Assembly: GCA_024291935.2 (NCBI GenBank) | Contig: CM044315.1 | Coordinates: 57,014,385 to 57,078,384, forward strand | Length of the DNA stretch: 64,000 nucleotides | Reading direction: 5' to 3' | Origin: Okapia johnstoni | Lineage: Eukaryota > Chordata > Mammalia > Artiodactyla > Giraffidae | In this document: positions 47,524 to 60,179 of the stretch, piece by piece | Numbering within the stretch: the stretch's first letter is position 1 | How the letters are laid out: each line of letters starts with the position of its first letter | Position numbers and translations under genes: made by a program | The notes under the pieces: generated by a model | The model's input: only the letters and a program-made list of their open reading frames with translations | What the model was told of the DNA's origin: nothing | The model's database searches: none

Positions 47524-47776
47524 TTTTAGAATACACAAAACCCTAAAGTTCTTTAGCCCTTTAACACTAACTCTGCCTCCCCTCCATCCCCTCCCTCCCC
47601 TACCGTGTTCCACATACAATTAAATTTTGTAGAGGAGCAAAAGCAATAATCAGAGTGTCATCTGACCAGTAGTGAAGGGTTTGGCCAATTACAATTTGTT
47701 GCCTTTATGAAGATTTATTGTGGATGACTATGGAAAACATTTTACATGATGTGTTGATTTATTTAGTGAACGTTGG

Positions 47777-47966
47777 CTTTAAAGCTCAACATTCAGAAAA
47801 CTAAGATCATGGCATCTGGTCCCATCACTTCATGGCAAATAGATGGGGAAACAGTGGCAACAGTGTCAGACTTTATTTTTTTGGGTTCCGAAATTACTGC
47901 AGATGGTTATTTCAGCCATGAAATTAAAAGACGCTTACTCCTTGGAAGGAAGGTTATGACCAACCT
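47777..47966 (+). mobile_element. BovB LINE 3' part, segment 1
   Basis: Sense BovB starting in the C-terminal part of the ORF ([17 protein letters not shown] and TVATVSDFIFLGSEI are visible from 47773 on). Interrupted by a Bov-A2 SINE and resumed at 48255. Confidence 0.93.
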
Positions 47967-47979
47967 AGATAGCATATTT

Positions 47980-48254
47980 GGAGAAGGCAGTGGTACCCCA
48001 CTCCAGTACTCTTGCCTGGAAAATCCCATGGACGGAGGAGCCTGGTAGGCTACAGTCCAAGGGGTCGCTAAGAGTCGGACATGACTGAGCGACTTCACTT
48101 TCACTTTTCCCTTTCATGCACTGGAGAAGGAAATGGCAACCCACTCCAGTATTCTTGCCTGGAGAATCCCAGGGATGGGGGAGCCTGGTGGGCTGCCATC
48201 TATGGGGTCGCACAGAGTCGGACACAACTGAAGCGACTTAGCAGCAGCAGCAGC
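47980..48254 (+). mobile_element. Full-length Bov-A2 SINE nested in BovB
   Basis: Dimeric BovA from GGAGAAGGCAGTGGTACCCC to a (CAG)n tail. Bounded by a perfect 13-base duplication AGATAGCATATTT at 47967-47979 and 48255-48267, which fixes its limits. Confidence 0.98.
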
Positions 48255-48755
48255 AGATAGCATATTTAAAAACAGAGACATTACTTTGCCAACAAAGGTC
48301 CATCTAGTCAAGGCTATGGTTTTCTAGTAGTCATGTATGGATGTGATAGTTGGACGGTGAAAAAAGCTGAGCACCGAAGAATTGATGCTTTTGAACTGTG
48401 GTGTTGGAGAAGACTCTTAAGAGTCCCTTGGACTGCAAGGAGATCCAACCAGCCTATCCTAAAGGAGATCAGCCCTGGGTGTTCATTGGAAGGACTGATG
48501 TTGAAGCTGAAACTCCAATACTTTGGCCACCTCATGGGAAGAGTTGACTCATTGGAAATGACCCTGATGCTGGGAAGGATTGGGGGCAGGAGGAGAAGGG
48601 GACGACAGAGGATGAGATGGCTGGATGGCATCACTGACTCGATGGACATGGGTTTGGTTAGACTCCGGGAGTTGGTGATGGACAGGGAGGCCTGGCATGC
48701 TGCGATTCATGGGTTATCAAAGAGTCAGACACGGCTGAGCGACTGAACTGAACAA
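48255..48755 (+). mobile_element. BovB LINE 3' part, segment 2
   Basis: Continues with AAAAACAGAGACATTACTTT to the 3' end at GCGACTGAACTGAAC. The frame 48333-48746 encodes the C-terminal end of the BovB protein ([20 protein letters not shown]). 5'-truncated and inactive. Confidence 0.95.
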
Positions 48756-48860
48756 CTTAGAGCAGCAGGTACTTTCTCCAGGGTTCAGATGCATGTGAGG
48801 TTCTCACTTCAGCACATCAGGATCTTTTTGAGTTTAATAGAGATAGTCAGTAAGAGGCCT

Positions 48861-49138
48861 GGAGAAGGCAACGGCACCCCACTCCAGTACTCTTGCCTGG
48901 AAAATCCCATGGATGGAGGAGCCTGGTAGGCTGCAGTCCATGGGGTCGCTAGGAGTCGGACACGACTGAGCGACTTCACTTTCACTTTTCACTTTCTTGC
49001 ATTGGAGAAGGAAATGGCAACCCACTCCAGTATTCTTGCCTGGAGAATCCCAGGGACAGGGGAGCCTGGTGGGCTTCCATCTATGGGGTCGCACAGAGTT
49101 GGACACGACTGAAGCAACTTAGCGGCAGCAGCAGCAGC
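48861..49138 (+). mobile_element. Full-length Bov-A2 SINE with target duplication
   Basis: GGAGAAGGCAACGGCACCCC through a (CAG)n tail. The flanks share AGTAAGAGGCCT (48849-48860 and 49139-49150). A second, very similar Bov-A2 lies about 600 bases upstream in the same orientation. Confidence 0.97.
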
Positions 49139-49431
49139 AGTAAGAGGCCTGGCATTCAAGTCCAAGATCCTGAACTCAGTCAAGCCATGCTCTCAAGTCT
49201 AATATCACTCTCCTTCTATTGTTCCTTCAGTTTCTGCTGGAAACAAAGAATCAAGTGTGATGAAACATTCTACACAAATTCAGTAGAAGGTGCAAGTTCA
49301 GACTGGCTTGTTCTGATTTTACCCTTTTCCCAGACCACATGCTCCCATTATTGCCTGGGTACTATTCACTGACCTGGTTACTCTCTGTACAAATAATCCC
49401 AATTCCTAAAATATATTATGCTGGGAAAACT

Positions 49432-49612
49432 TGAGGGCAGGAGGAGAAGGGGGCAACAGAAGATGAGGTGGTCAGATGGCATCACCAACTCAATGGACGT
49501 GAGTTTGAGCAAACTCAGGGAGATGGTAGAGGACAGAGGAGCCTGGTGTGCTGCGGTCCATGAGGTCGCAAAGAGTTGAACACAACTTAGTGACTGAACA
49601 ACAACAACAAAA
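49432..49612 (+). mobile_element. BovB LINE 3'-end fragment
   Basis: GGCAGGAGGAGAAGGGGGCA to ACACAACTTAGTGACTGAAC, ending in an AAC-rich tail. Confidence 0.92.
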
Positions 49613-49932
49613 ACATATTAACCTTTTTCAACAGCTATTGTAAGTGTTGACCAGTGCTTGCAAACCATGCTGGGGAAGGCTGAGCCTGAGAGAATTACGC
49701 CGCAGCTCCCCCCGCAAAAATAAATTATTGCACATAGCCAACAGTGACTGATAGTTGGAATCAAAAACTCACTGAAGTTCCTGACCTGAATGCCAACTAG
49801 ACTTAGCATACACAGTAGGTCCTGAATATCACTGTTGAATACAAGAGAGGTGAATGTGGATGTGGAGAAAAGAGATAGGGGTAGAATATGGACTCAGGAA
49901 AGAAAATTAAGGCCTCTGTAAACATATGAGAG

Positions 49933-50146
49933 GGCTTCCCAGGTGGCTCTGTGGTAAAGAATCTGCCTGCCAAGCAGGTGACACAGGTTTGATCCCTGAG
50001 TTGGGAAGATCCCCCAGAGTAGGAAATGCTAACCCACTCCAGTATTCTTGCCTGGAAAATCCCATGAACAGAGGAGCCTGGCGGGCTACAGTCCAGGGGG
50101 TCACAAAAGAGTCGGACTCCACTTAGTGACTAGACATGACTACCAA
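49933..50146 (+). mobile_element. Bov-tA SINE
   Basis: GGCTTCCCAGGTGGCTCTGT to CTCCACTTAGTGACTAGACA, complete. Confidence 0.95.
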
Positions 50147-50159
50147 TACATGAGAACAC

Positions 50160-53100
50160 TCTTTGGGTCATAGTTTATGCCTGGATTTCCAGAATCTACT
50201 TCTGATGCCACACACTTCTCCCAAACTGAGCTAGTGTTTCTGTGTTCAATGCCCGTTTAAATCCTGGGCCTCCAAGTGCAATTTCTGCTCCCTCTTTTTT
50301 CTTCCTACTCTATTCTTTTAATATCCCTTGGTAAAGGGTGTTTTTTTTCACTGACCCACAGGAATTATAGGGCCTTCTTAATCTTCCAGTTAATTCCCTG
50401 GATTAACTCAGAGGCTTTATCCACAAATACACATTTCCAAGAAAGCAGAAGTGATTGAAAGAAGAGGCCAAGTTATTACATTTGTTTTGGCAAGGCATTA
50501 TGATTTTTCTTTAGGAAGAAGGTAACAGATTCTTGAATGATGCATTCTGTCCCCCCTCCCCGCTCCCTGCCCCACCAGCCCCAGATTAATAAAGTTAAGC
50601 TCATGAGAGCTGGCTGGGGGCCAATTAACTGCTGCTTTTAGTTTTGGGCTGAGCTGCTCCCAGAGAGAGAGCGCCTGGTGTCAGGGCAGCATCATGTCGG
50701 GGAGATGAACTTGACCGTAACGCAGCAGACCATCTGTGGTCTCCGTGATCTCAAATAAGTTACAGAAGCTTCTTGACTCCAGCCCTCAACTGTGATGTGG
50801 GGCAGAGGCCTCCTATTTCATGGATGATTGTAGTGAGGAAGCCACGAATCGATCCCGAGGACAAGGCACCCTCTGGGTTCTCATGGACCCAGGGCCAACA
50901 GAGATGTAATTCTCGGAGGACTTTTTGCTGAAAACATCTGCTTAACTCTGTATCTGTCTCTCCTACTTTTCTTTCTCTGTACCTCTCTGCTCTTAGATTT
51001 GGAAAAACGTAGCCTTGAGGTCGTTTATTTTCTATTCTTTTTCTTTCTTGAGTCACCACCACTTTGTCAAACACCTCCAGATTCATGGATCAATTTAGAC
51101 AGAGGGAAGTGAAATAACCCAAAGCATTACTCATTTGGGGTTTGAAAGGGCATACAGAGTTCAACTACTTTCTAACATGGATTCCCATTATAATTGTTAT
51201 GTCTCATAAGGCGCCTTCCCAAGATGGTAGATATAATAATATTGTTGCAGATAACTAGTGAAAAAGAATATGAGTCTGTTGTTGTCCTAAAACATGCACA
51301 CTTTGCTCCAGGTCTATTACTTTTGCTTTATACACAATTTTAATAGAGCTTAGTTATGCCATTTTCTAAGTCTACAACAGTTGGGATGATTTGCCATAGA
51401 AACTCACTGGCAGCAGAGAGATGTAGGCATGTGGTAGGTAATAGGAGGACACAGGAAGAGAAAGGGAGCATTCCCAGGGTGTCTGGATATAGGCAAATCA
51501 TTTCACACCTAGAACCCTCTCCCACCCCCACTGCAGTGGCTTCATTACGTTACAGGCTGGCGCATGTTAACTGATTCCACTCTAAAGCTGTGTGATCTTA
51601 ACGCTTGCCATGGGTGCAGCTTTTTGGATCCACAATATCTGTCCACTTTGGTATTATTTGAGCTCAATGGGAGCTGTGGAACTTTCTGCTATTAAATTAC
51701 AAAGTTGAAAGGGCCTTGGAGATCATCTTGTCCCACTTCCTTTGAGGAGGGACCAGAGTCCCAAGAAAGGGAAGAGGCTCATTTACACAATTAGAGTCTT
51801 GGTTTAGACTCAGATTCTAATGACGGTCAGCACTCCAAGCATGTATCTCCTCCCGAGTTGCAGGGTGAAAATCATCAGATTTCTGTCTGAGACCTTCGAG
51901 TTATTGGGCAGAAAATTCCAGTTTGTGGTTCTTAAAGCTCTGTTGACTTTTCTGTTCCTTGAAAATAAAATAGTAATAACTTTACTGTCTTCTCCTGCTT
52001 GCTTTTGTGTACTTAATATTCTTAGCTAATTTCTTATGAAGCAATAGGATTGTATGGAATGTTAAGCTGTTTTATGTGGATTTTAAAGAACACTACATAC
52101 TTAAAAACAAGCTAAATTCCTTGCTTTCTGAGAGTGTGGTATATCCCCTTTGTCCTGCTTGAGAAACGGTAAATTTAAAATTAAAAAAAAAAAAAAAATC
52201 TGTGTACTGTGGTCCTTACCAATCCAACCAAAGTGCCATTTTCATGTTTTAAGATTTCATCAGTCTGAAGCTTCTTGTCTAAAATTTTGTGACTAACTTT
52301 TGTGCTTTCAGGGGGTGTTTGTGGCAGGCATAATTCTGAAATTGTAGTGAGTTTAGGGGAAGTGACATGCCCTATATTTTTTGGATCTGTTTTACATACC
52401 AAAGAAACAACAAAATTGCTCATGCTTTGTTTCTGCCATTTCTTCACTCTGAACGTAATTGCAAATTGAAAATTCAAATTGCCAAAATAGGGCTTAAAAT
52501 GTTGAAGGCCTTATGCCATTGTGACTGACAGTATTTTTGTGATTTCAGAGGTACAAGTATTACAGAGTAAATGCTTTTATTTTTGTTGATATTAAACAGA
52601 GTCACAAAGCACTGTTTTTTGCATCCTCTGATTTAGGTATAATGAAATTTTTTTTTTTTTTTTAAGTCTGTGTTTAGCATGCTGGCCTTCAGGTGATCAC
52701 AGCCAAAAAGTTGAGTTCCATATTTGTGAAACCCAGCCCTCTCTCAAGGCAGATCAGGTCTTTTTTTTTCTGTTCCTTTTACTCCCGGTTCTTATGTATT
52801 TTATCTGCTCTCATTGAGGTTGTAATTCGCCTGAGAATGGAATGCCTCAAGTGGAGAAAAGACACATCCCCACATTCCTTTCTTTTCTCTGGTCTGTTGA
52901 GCTAGTCCTGGCTTGTGTGAAATGGGCTCTGACTTTAGCTTCTGCGTGCCTGGGCTATGGGAAGCTGTAGATAAGATTTTAACTGAAGCTTTGGAAAGAT
53001 TGCACCAGGGGCCTTACTGTCACTGAAAAGAACACACCTGTACTTAGAAGGGATCAGCTTCTGCAAAACTGTGAGGTGGAGGTGGGTAGGGTGGGAGGGA

Positions 53101-54795
53101 CTTGTCTGTGTCAGGCAATTCCAGGGCCTTGAACATCCTTTCAGGCACCCTTCCTCCTAATTGTACAGCATTTGCATGCTCATGAGCCAGCCCATGTTAA
53201 ACCCTTGGCTGGCATTGGTCTTTGAACATGCCCAAACGGAACAGAGTTCTGCTCTATGAGAACATGCTGTTTCTGGATAATAGGTGATGAAAGAGAAAGA
53301 AACAGGATAATTTGTAGACACCCAAGATTTTTAAACGAAAAGTATACTAAAGTCACTGTTCAATTAGCATTTTCCTTTTTCTTTTATAAATATCAGGAAA
53401 TTCTTTCATGTCACTTCTTCTCTACCCCACCTACCTGTTAAAAAAGACAGAGAGAAAATATAGTTTGGGAGAAGGATGAGCAGTAGGCTTGGTATTTAAA
53501 CAAAATCAGCACTAGTATATATTTGAGAATAATGGCATGCAGTTTTAGGGTTGTTCAGTGTGTGTGGTCTGGTTCATTATCCAACTTGGACAAACCATAT
53601 GCATGTTATGAACCTCAACTTTCTCATCTAAAAATGTCTCCTTCATAGATGGTTGTGGGTTTAAATGAGGTAAGTTACCTGTGCATATGTGCTCAATTCG
53701 TCAATATACATTAGCCATTTCCCTGAATTAGAAGTTGACAAAATTAACTTTTTAAAGTTTTTTTTAGTCATCCCACATCTAGTTAGGCTCATGGCAGCTT
53801 ATTTCTGCCTCTTAGTGGATTACATAAAATTAGAACGCCGTCATCCTTGCTTGATCACTTTCCCGTTTAGCATAATCCATGCAAGCCAACAGTTCAAGAA
53901 GCATGTCATCCACACATTTGGTGAACTAGAGAAATTAACTTACTTTTTGATCCAGTTAGTGATAGTTTTCGTTAAGATTTAATTTGAATCTTAAATTTTG
54001 CCTTTTAAAATGCTTGCCAGTACTCATGGCTCTTTGTAGCATAGATGAGCCCAGGTAGCTTTGAGTTTTAAATGAATATCACTCAATGCGTGGAAGAGAG
54101 ATTTCATCCATGCTTGCTGCATAGCAAATCCCAGTTGTTCATCTGTTTTACATAAAATTGAAGTCATCGTCCATTGGGAAATGTTTTTGCTTCTAGATAG
54201 AACATAAATGACAAAGACGTTTGAAAGTCAAGCTTGAAGGAAAAAAATGATCTTTTCCTTATAAAATATTAACTACTTCTGAAACTTTAGCTGGAATTAC
54301 CATGGTGTATCATAAGGAATTATAAAGAAAAAATAAAGTTAGAATATAATTCCTATAAGACTATAAGCTACATGACAACATGTCATCTATCTTGCTCATC
54401 TTTCACAGGGTGGTATGGTATAGATGCTCAGTAATACTTTTTGAAGAAATAAACACCTTGCATTTTGGACCTGTTAAAGAGGCAGTCAAAATACTTCAAT
54501 TTTAAGATCAGCCCTAAAATTTGTAACACTGTCTTCTGGGCTAGTCTTTTATAACTAAAAAAAAAAAAAAATTGTCCATTTTTGGCTGTGCTAGGTCCTC
54601 GATGCTAGTTGTAGAAACTAGGGCCCAAAGGAGTTGCAAGGAGAAAAGGTTTGAACCAAAATTCCAGACTGCTAGGAGAATGTTTCATTACCCATGCCTA
54701 CTGTTACACTGATTATACTACTAGGTCTGATTTATGTATTTGGTCTTTATTTGGCCATAAAGGCAGAAAATCGAATGTGGCTATTCATAATGGTT
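50160..54795. other. Intron 1 stretch free of young repeats
   Basis: About 4.6 kb without Bov-SINE, BovB or L1 that I can recognise; only poly(A)/poly(T) runs (52183-52198, 52649-52664, 54557-54571) and one MIR-like piece near 53555. The GC-moderate block 50540-50760 looks constrained in composition. No exon is recognised. Candidate regulatory DNA by exclusion. Confidence 0.45.
53555..53690 (+). repeat. Possible MIR-type fragment
   Basis: CCTCAACTTTCTCATCTAAA then AGATGGTTGTGGGTTTAAAT resembles MIRb. Confidence 0.45.
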
Positions 54796-54799
54796 GGTC

Positions 54800-55172
54800 A
54801 AAGGACTGATGCTTTTGAATCGTGGTACTGGAGAAGACTCTTGAGAGTCCCTTGGACTGCAAGGAGATCAAACCAGTCAGTCCTAAAGGAAATCAACCTT
54901 GAATATTCATTGAATGGACTGATGCTGAAGCTAAAGTTCTAGCACTTTGGCCACCTGATGCAAAGAGCTGACTCATTGGAAAAGACCCTGATGCTGGGAA
55001 AGATTGAAGGCAAAAGGAGAAGAGAGTGGTGGAGGATGAGATGATTAGATAGCATCACCAACCAAAATGGACATGAGTTTGAGCAAACTCCAGGAGATAA
55101 TGAAGGACGTTGGAGCCAGGCATGCAATAGTCCATGGGGTCTCAGAGTCAGACATGACGTAGCAACTGAACA
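54800..55172 (+). mobile_element. BovB LINE 3'-end fragment
   Basis: GACTGATGCTTTTGAATCGT, CTTGGACTGCAAGGAGATCA and GGAAAAGACCCTGATGCTGG through ACATGACGTAGCAACTGAAC. Diverged, short, inactive. Confidence 0.93.
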
Positions 55173-55174
55173 AT

Positions 55175-58100
55175 CCATACTAGTTGATCAAGTTTGCTTG
55201 GAAAAAGGGAGCACACCTTGTTCATGGATTCTGAATATTTAAGTGGGAATGTGAACCATAATAGAACTTTGTGATTTCCTTAAGAAGTAAATGTGTTTCT
55301 TCTGTTCCAGAAGGCTGTTTTTTAGGAGCTTTTTAAAAAAATATATGATTTGCTTAATTTTTAAAAAACTTTTAAAGATGGAAAATGTATCTTTCAAAGT
55401 TTCCTTGCTAAAATTTTGCAGATGTATTTATGGTTCTTCTTAGAGATCAGTAATGTATTTATGATGTTAACTTTTATAACTGCCCTTGACAAGAAAGCAC
55501 GAGACATTCGAATAACCGCCTCTGCATTCCGTTGTGTTCAGCTTGTCGGTCTGGTGGGTGGGAATGAATTCATCCACACATTGTTCCAGGTTCCTGAACA
55601 GTACTGAAACATGCTGGGCAGAATATGCGCCTGCAGGCAAACAGGAACCCGGGCCTATTGACTTTCCAGTGGAGCTAGGTGGAGATGTGAGAACAGAGAT
55701 TTAAGAAGGAGATGTAAACTGAAAGAGAAGAAAGCAAAAACCAGGGAGAAGCCACACAAAAGCTGGACTTGGACTTCTCTTAGCCAAACCTACCTTTTAC
55801 CGAGAGGTGGGAGTGTTGGGGAGGGGACACAGGCTGGCACAGGAGTCGGGGTTGGGGGGAGAGATGGAGTGATGAAGAGAAAACGGAGGCTTGAAAGAGG
55901 CCACAGGAATTCCTCCTTGGGTGGGTCATCACACGTCATCATTCAGGCCTTCCCCTCTAAACTAATGGCACTTGTGTATGTGTGTTCATGCACTATGGAC
56001 CTATCTACTGCTAGAAAGGCCAGGTAAAACCACACTGGAAATGGGAGTTTGCTATTCTAAATGTAAGCAATGATTTGGATGGACTGAATAGAAATCCTGG
56101 CTCTTAACAAGGCACATACCCCTTGTTGTCTATGTGGTCTTGAAAAATTATTTAAACTCTGAGTTAGAGTTTCCTCATCTATCTCTTGGGTAAAATAGGA
56201 GTAATAGTGCTTGTTTTATAACATTGCTGTGAGGATTATATGAAAGAATTTGTGAAATGAAAACTGTGTGTATGGTAACTTGCAAACAGTAAGCACGTAA
56301 ACTGTGCTGCGTGTTCTTTTATTAGTAGTAGTAGTCTTTTTATCCAAGAATGAGCTCCCAGTGTGAAGTCTCTCAGAATTCATAAAATGTTTTCTGCCTG
56401 CTCTGAACCTGGATAAACTGGTCCAGGGAGAAATAGGCGGTTCTAGAGTCATGTTTAGATTGCTTGTGTGAAGTTAAACTCTAGTGACTAGAAAGATGCA
56501 TTTTTGTTGCCTCCTAATTTTATTTGTTTTCAACAAGAATACAATGATGTTAAAGGAATTAAAAGCAAAGAAAAAAGGAAAAGAATCCTCCTAAAATCCA
56601 CCATTTAATACAGTTCCATGTTAATTTTTTATTCTTTCACACTTCTGTGACTATTTCCAATTTTATATAAAAGAAATGTAAAAGCCTAGTTAGCAGAGGC
56701 TCAGAAGTTTATTGTTTATGCCTCTACCAATTATGTGCTTTCTTTGGAAATTCAGCAGTCAGTTCCTCCTCTCCTTCTAAAACTCCTCTCTAATACTTAA
56801 CTCAAGATTGCTTGTTGAACCATTGAACCATGGGAAATTCATTTTCAAAATCTGCTTAATTGCTGTGAGACTTTTAATTTGTTCTGGATGATGGTGCTAA
56901 TGTCTGGGAACTGGGACTGAAGCCCTCCAAAGTTGTTAATTCAATCAACTGCTGTGTCCTTGCCATGCCTAATGAAGGGGGGGCATCCAGACCCCTCTCA
57001 CAAAGAGGCTGGGTCCCTCCTGACCACCTCGTCAAAGATGAATAAGAGGGGCCCCCAAGTTAGGTCGAACACTTGGGGCAAATTACCAGGGTGTCAGTCC
57101 ACATTATCCAAAGCCCTGGGTTGTGCTTCCCCAAATAATTATTTGGTAGGTTTAATGTAGAACTCCAGAGTTTTAAGGCATGGTTTTTGCGTGCATGTGT
57201 TCACACCTGCTAATCTGCAAAATTCTTTAATCACTGAGGGTCCATTTGGCTCTGTCTGCAATCTGTAAGATCATAAACATAACCTCCAGACTATTGATAT
57301 TCCTGTTAACCACTGAAGTTTTCCATGGCGCGACTGGTGAAAGCTTGCTCTGTCTTCATGATAAATTAGCTTGTTTATTCCTCTTCTGCTTATTTCTATC
57401 CTGCTGTTGGTTAGTGTAATGAAGCAGAAGTCCATTGTGTATGTTCATTGGGTAGCGATCCTCTGGCACCAAAGGGGGTAATTGAGTAGAAAGGCAGAAT
57501 GCTGTTGGTGCATGGGAGAAGTTAACACCACATGAGGTCACCAGGCTTCAAGCTTTAATCAATGTGGACACAATGCAATTGAGATTTTGAAAAGGGTTTG
57601 TTTATAGTGTGAGAGTAAGGGTCAGTAGTTAATTTGAAATGCTGTAGGTGTGTTTTCCTTGAACCAAGAAGGTACAGAGCATGTGTCATAGAGGATTGTA
57701 AATATCCTCAAGGGAGGGATGTAATTGGGGTGGGGGTTTAAAAACAAGGGCATTTGAGAACTTCAGTATTCTTATTATTGACCCATCCATTTTTTATTTA
57801 AACTTTAATCATTCTTCAAAAATGATAAAGAGAGTGTAGAAAAAACACTAAGTCTATAGTATAGAGGCACAGCCTTACCAAGAAACAACTCTTTTTTTTG
57901 TTTTTTTTTTTTGCTTTCCTTTGGGAAGATACTTGAAGTGCTATAAAATATCACTAAATTGCTAAGAGTAGTACTGGGTGCTAGTTCTCAAAGAATTCTC
58001 ACTTTCAAACTCTTAAGTTTATATCTTTTAGGATTGTTAATTTCTGTGGCTTGAATGAGATAGTATGAAAACCCTTAACCCTCTACTCATTTATGCTGCT

Positions 58101-59215
58101 GCCTTTTTCCATTTCAGGCTCCAGTCTAAACCAGGCATGTCTGTCTGCTTTGTGCATTATCTTTGACATTTCTCTCCATTACTTAATTATCTAAAGTTTC
58201 AACAGCATGGAACACCACACTTTTATAATCCCTCTTTCAATTTGAAAGTGGAGAGGGTCCTGTCCTTTTGTTGCAAGGAAACTGCAGACCAACGTCTGGT
58301 TTTCAGAAATGACTGTGGGAAGAGAATGTGAAGGCTATGCAGAGCCGATGACTAGATAGGGACTCAGAGATGCTTTGTTAAGTGCATGTTAAACCTCTGA
58401 TGAATTCATACTCCTAATACCTCGTATTTGTACAGTGCTTTTATCCTTCACACTTTCATAGGAGTTATCGCATTTGATCTTACCAATAACACTCTGAGAC
58501 AGGCCAGTCTACCAGGAATATTCACATTTTTTAAGTTATGGAAACTGAAATGGAGAATAGCTGTGTTTGTGGTTGGTTTTGTTTGAGAGGGATTGATTTG
58601 GTGAGATCTATTTGTCGTGGAATTATTCTGAGGATTTGAAGAGTAATTGCTATATGATGATAGGATAAAGAATGGGAAAAGAGCTTTTTTTTTTTTAATA
58701 CAGAGAATTAATTTTTGTAGAAGTTGCTGTATGTTAACCAAACATCACTTTCAGAACTTTTAGCACAAGTTCATGCCATCTGTGGTTGATCGTCTTTAAT
58801 TTCCCCATGTAACACTCAGCTGCTCTCTTAAACAATTGTTAAGCAAATATGTAAAAAAGATCTCTGAAGGAACAACAGATTTTAGCCGTTGAAGGTGTCT
58901 AGGTGTTTTGACCTTTCCCTGAGCAGAATCTCAGTCTTTAGAACCCTATGGAAAATCTTACAGAAAGAGCCATGGAGCACCTTGAGATGAAAGTGAAACT
59001 AATTTACTAATCTTAGCTGGTAAATGATGCAGTATGGCTCCTACTGTCGGACATTAATGATATTTCCTCTTTGGGGGCTATATAGTAGCAATACTGGGAA
59101 AACCTCCCTTGTAGTTAAATTTTTATTCATACTCTTAATTATTTTTTTAGCAATTTCATGTCTGTGAATTTATCTGAGGTCAAAAATCATGCCAAAAAAT
59201 TAAGACAAAGAAAAG
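55175..59215. other. Intron 1 stretch with few recognised repeats
   Basis: About 4 kb with only a MIR-like piece (56095-56320) and T-rich runs near 57892-57912 and 58686-58697. Block 56880-57560 has unusually balanced composition and motif-rich text, including GTCAAAGATGA, which contains a TCF/LEF-like TCAAAG. Enhancer function is only a hypothesis. Confidence 0.4.
56095..56320 (+). repeat. MIR-type SINE
   Basis: CTCTGAGTTAGAGTTTCCTC, ATCTATCTCTTGGGTAAAAT and AACATTGCTGTGAGGATTAT follow MIRb order. Confidence 0.65.
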
Positions 59216-59218
59216 GAG

Positions 59219-59306
59219 TTTGCCTGGCAGTACGGTAGTTAAGACTTTGCACTTTGATCCCTAGTCAGGGAACTAAGATCCCACATACCGCATGGCCAAA
59301 AAAAAG
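59219..59306 (+). mobile_element. CHR-type tRNA SINE, short
   Basis: TAGTTAAGACTTTGCACTTT, CCCTAGTCAGGGAACTAAGA and CATGGCCAAAAAAAAG tail; part of the tRNA-like head is degraded. Confidence 0.8.
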
Positions 59307-59744
59307 TCATGCTCATTTTAAAAGATTTTGATAATAATCCCCACTTGCCCTTTGAAATCAATAAGAACCACCCGTGTACCTCATAAGTCAATCCTGGGAG
59401 CATTCCAATCCCTGAATCTTGGTCAGTACTGGGCATTACTTTTGTTTTTTTAGCAATTTTGCCAATGTGCCAAGAATATTGTTTCTATTAATTTACATTT
59501 CTTTGGTTACTAGTGAGAGTGAACCTATTTCCTTATTGGCTATTTATACTCCTTTGTTTCTTGTCTGTTTGTTTCCTTTCTTTAGTATGCTATTTTCAAA
59601 GCTGACCATCTTTGTAGTACAACTTCTTAGAGATTAGGGAAAGAGGAAAGACTTACTAGGGAGAATGATTCAGCCTAATTCTGTTGATAGTAGGATTCTG
59701 CATTTCCTTTGTGGTACCTCCCTTTCTCAATCTCAGACCATGAG

Positions 59745-60175
59745 GTTTAAGAGACTCTTCACCTCTGACTCCAGTGATGGGATGTGACCAAGCCACAGGG
59801 GCACGTGGCTCAATTTAGTCTAATTAGAATGAAGTCTGAGACTTGTTGTGGAAGCTACCAGGAGGAGATGTCCTCTCTGTTTATTATTGAACTTGAACTC
59901 AGATAACATGAGCCTGGAACTGTTGGAGTCCTTCCCACGAAGCCCGAAAATGAAGCTAGTAAAATATAAGCTAGAATTCAGTGACTGTAAAGAAATGAGA
60001 TCTGTTGATATAATTTGATTTCTCAAAACAATTGCTATCTAAAGACCACTCTGTCTCTGGACATTTTTCATCATCTCTTTGCTAATTTATTGATTAATTT
60101 AATTTTTGCTCAAGCACCTTGATGCAGGGTTTCCTGTCTTTTGCAACCAAAAGACTCCAGACTAATACACTTACT
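59745..60175 (+). repeat. Ancient interspersed repeat (family not assigned)
   Basis: TGGGATGTGACCAAGCCACA and the terminal TTGCAACCAAAAGACTCCAG then ACTAATACAC are common to old mammalian repeats. Confidence 0.4.
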
Positions 60176-60179
60176 ATGC

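Noticed and set aside
47098..47529. 143-codon frame
   Set aside because: Most of it crosses the hAT-like transposon; no protein family recognised.
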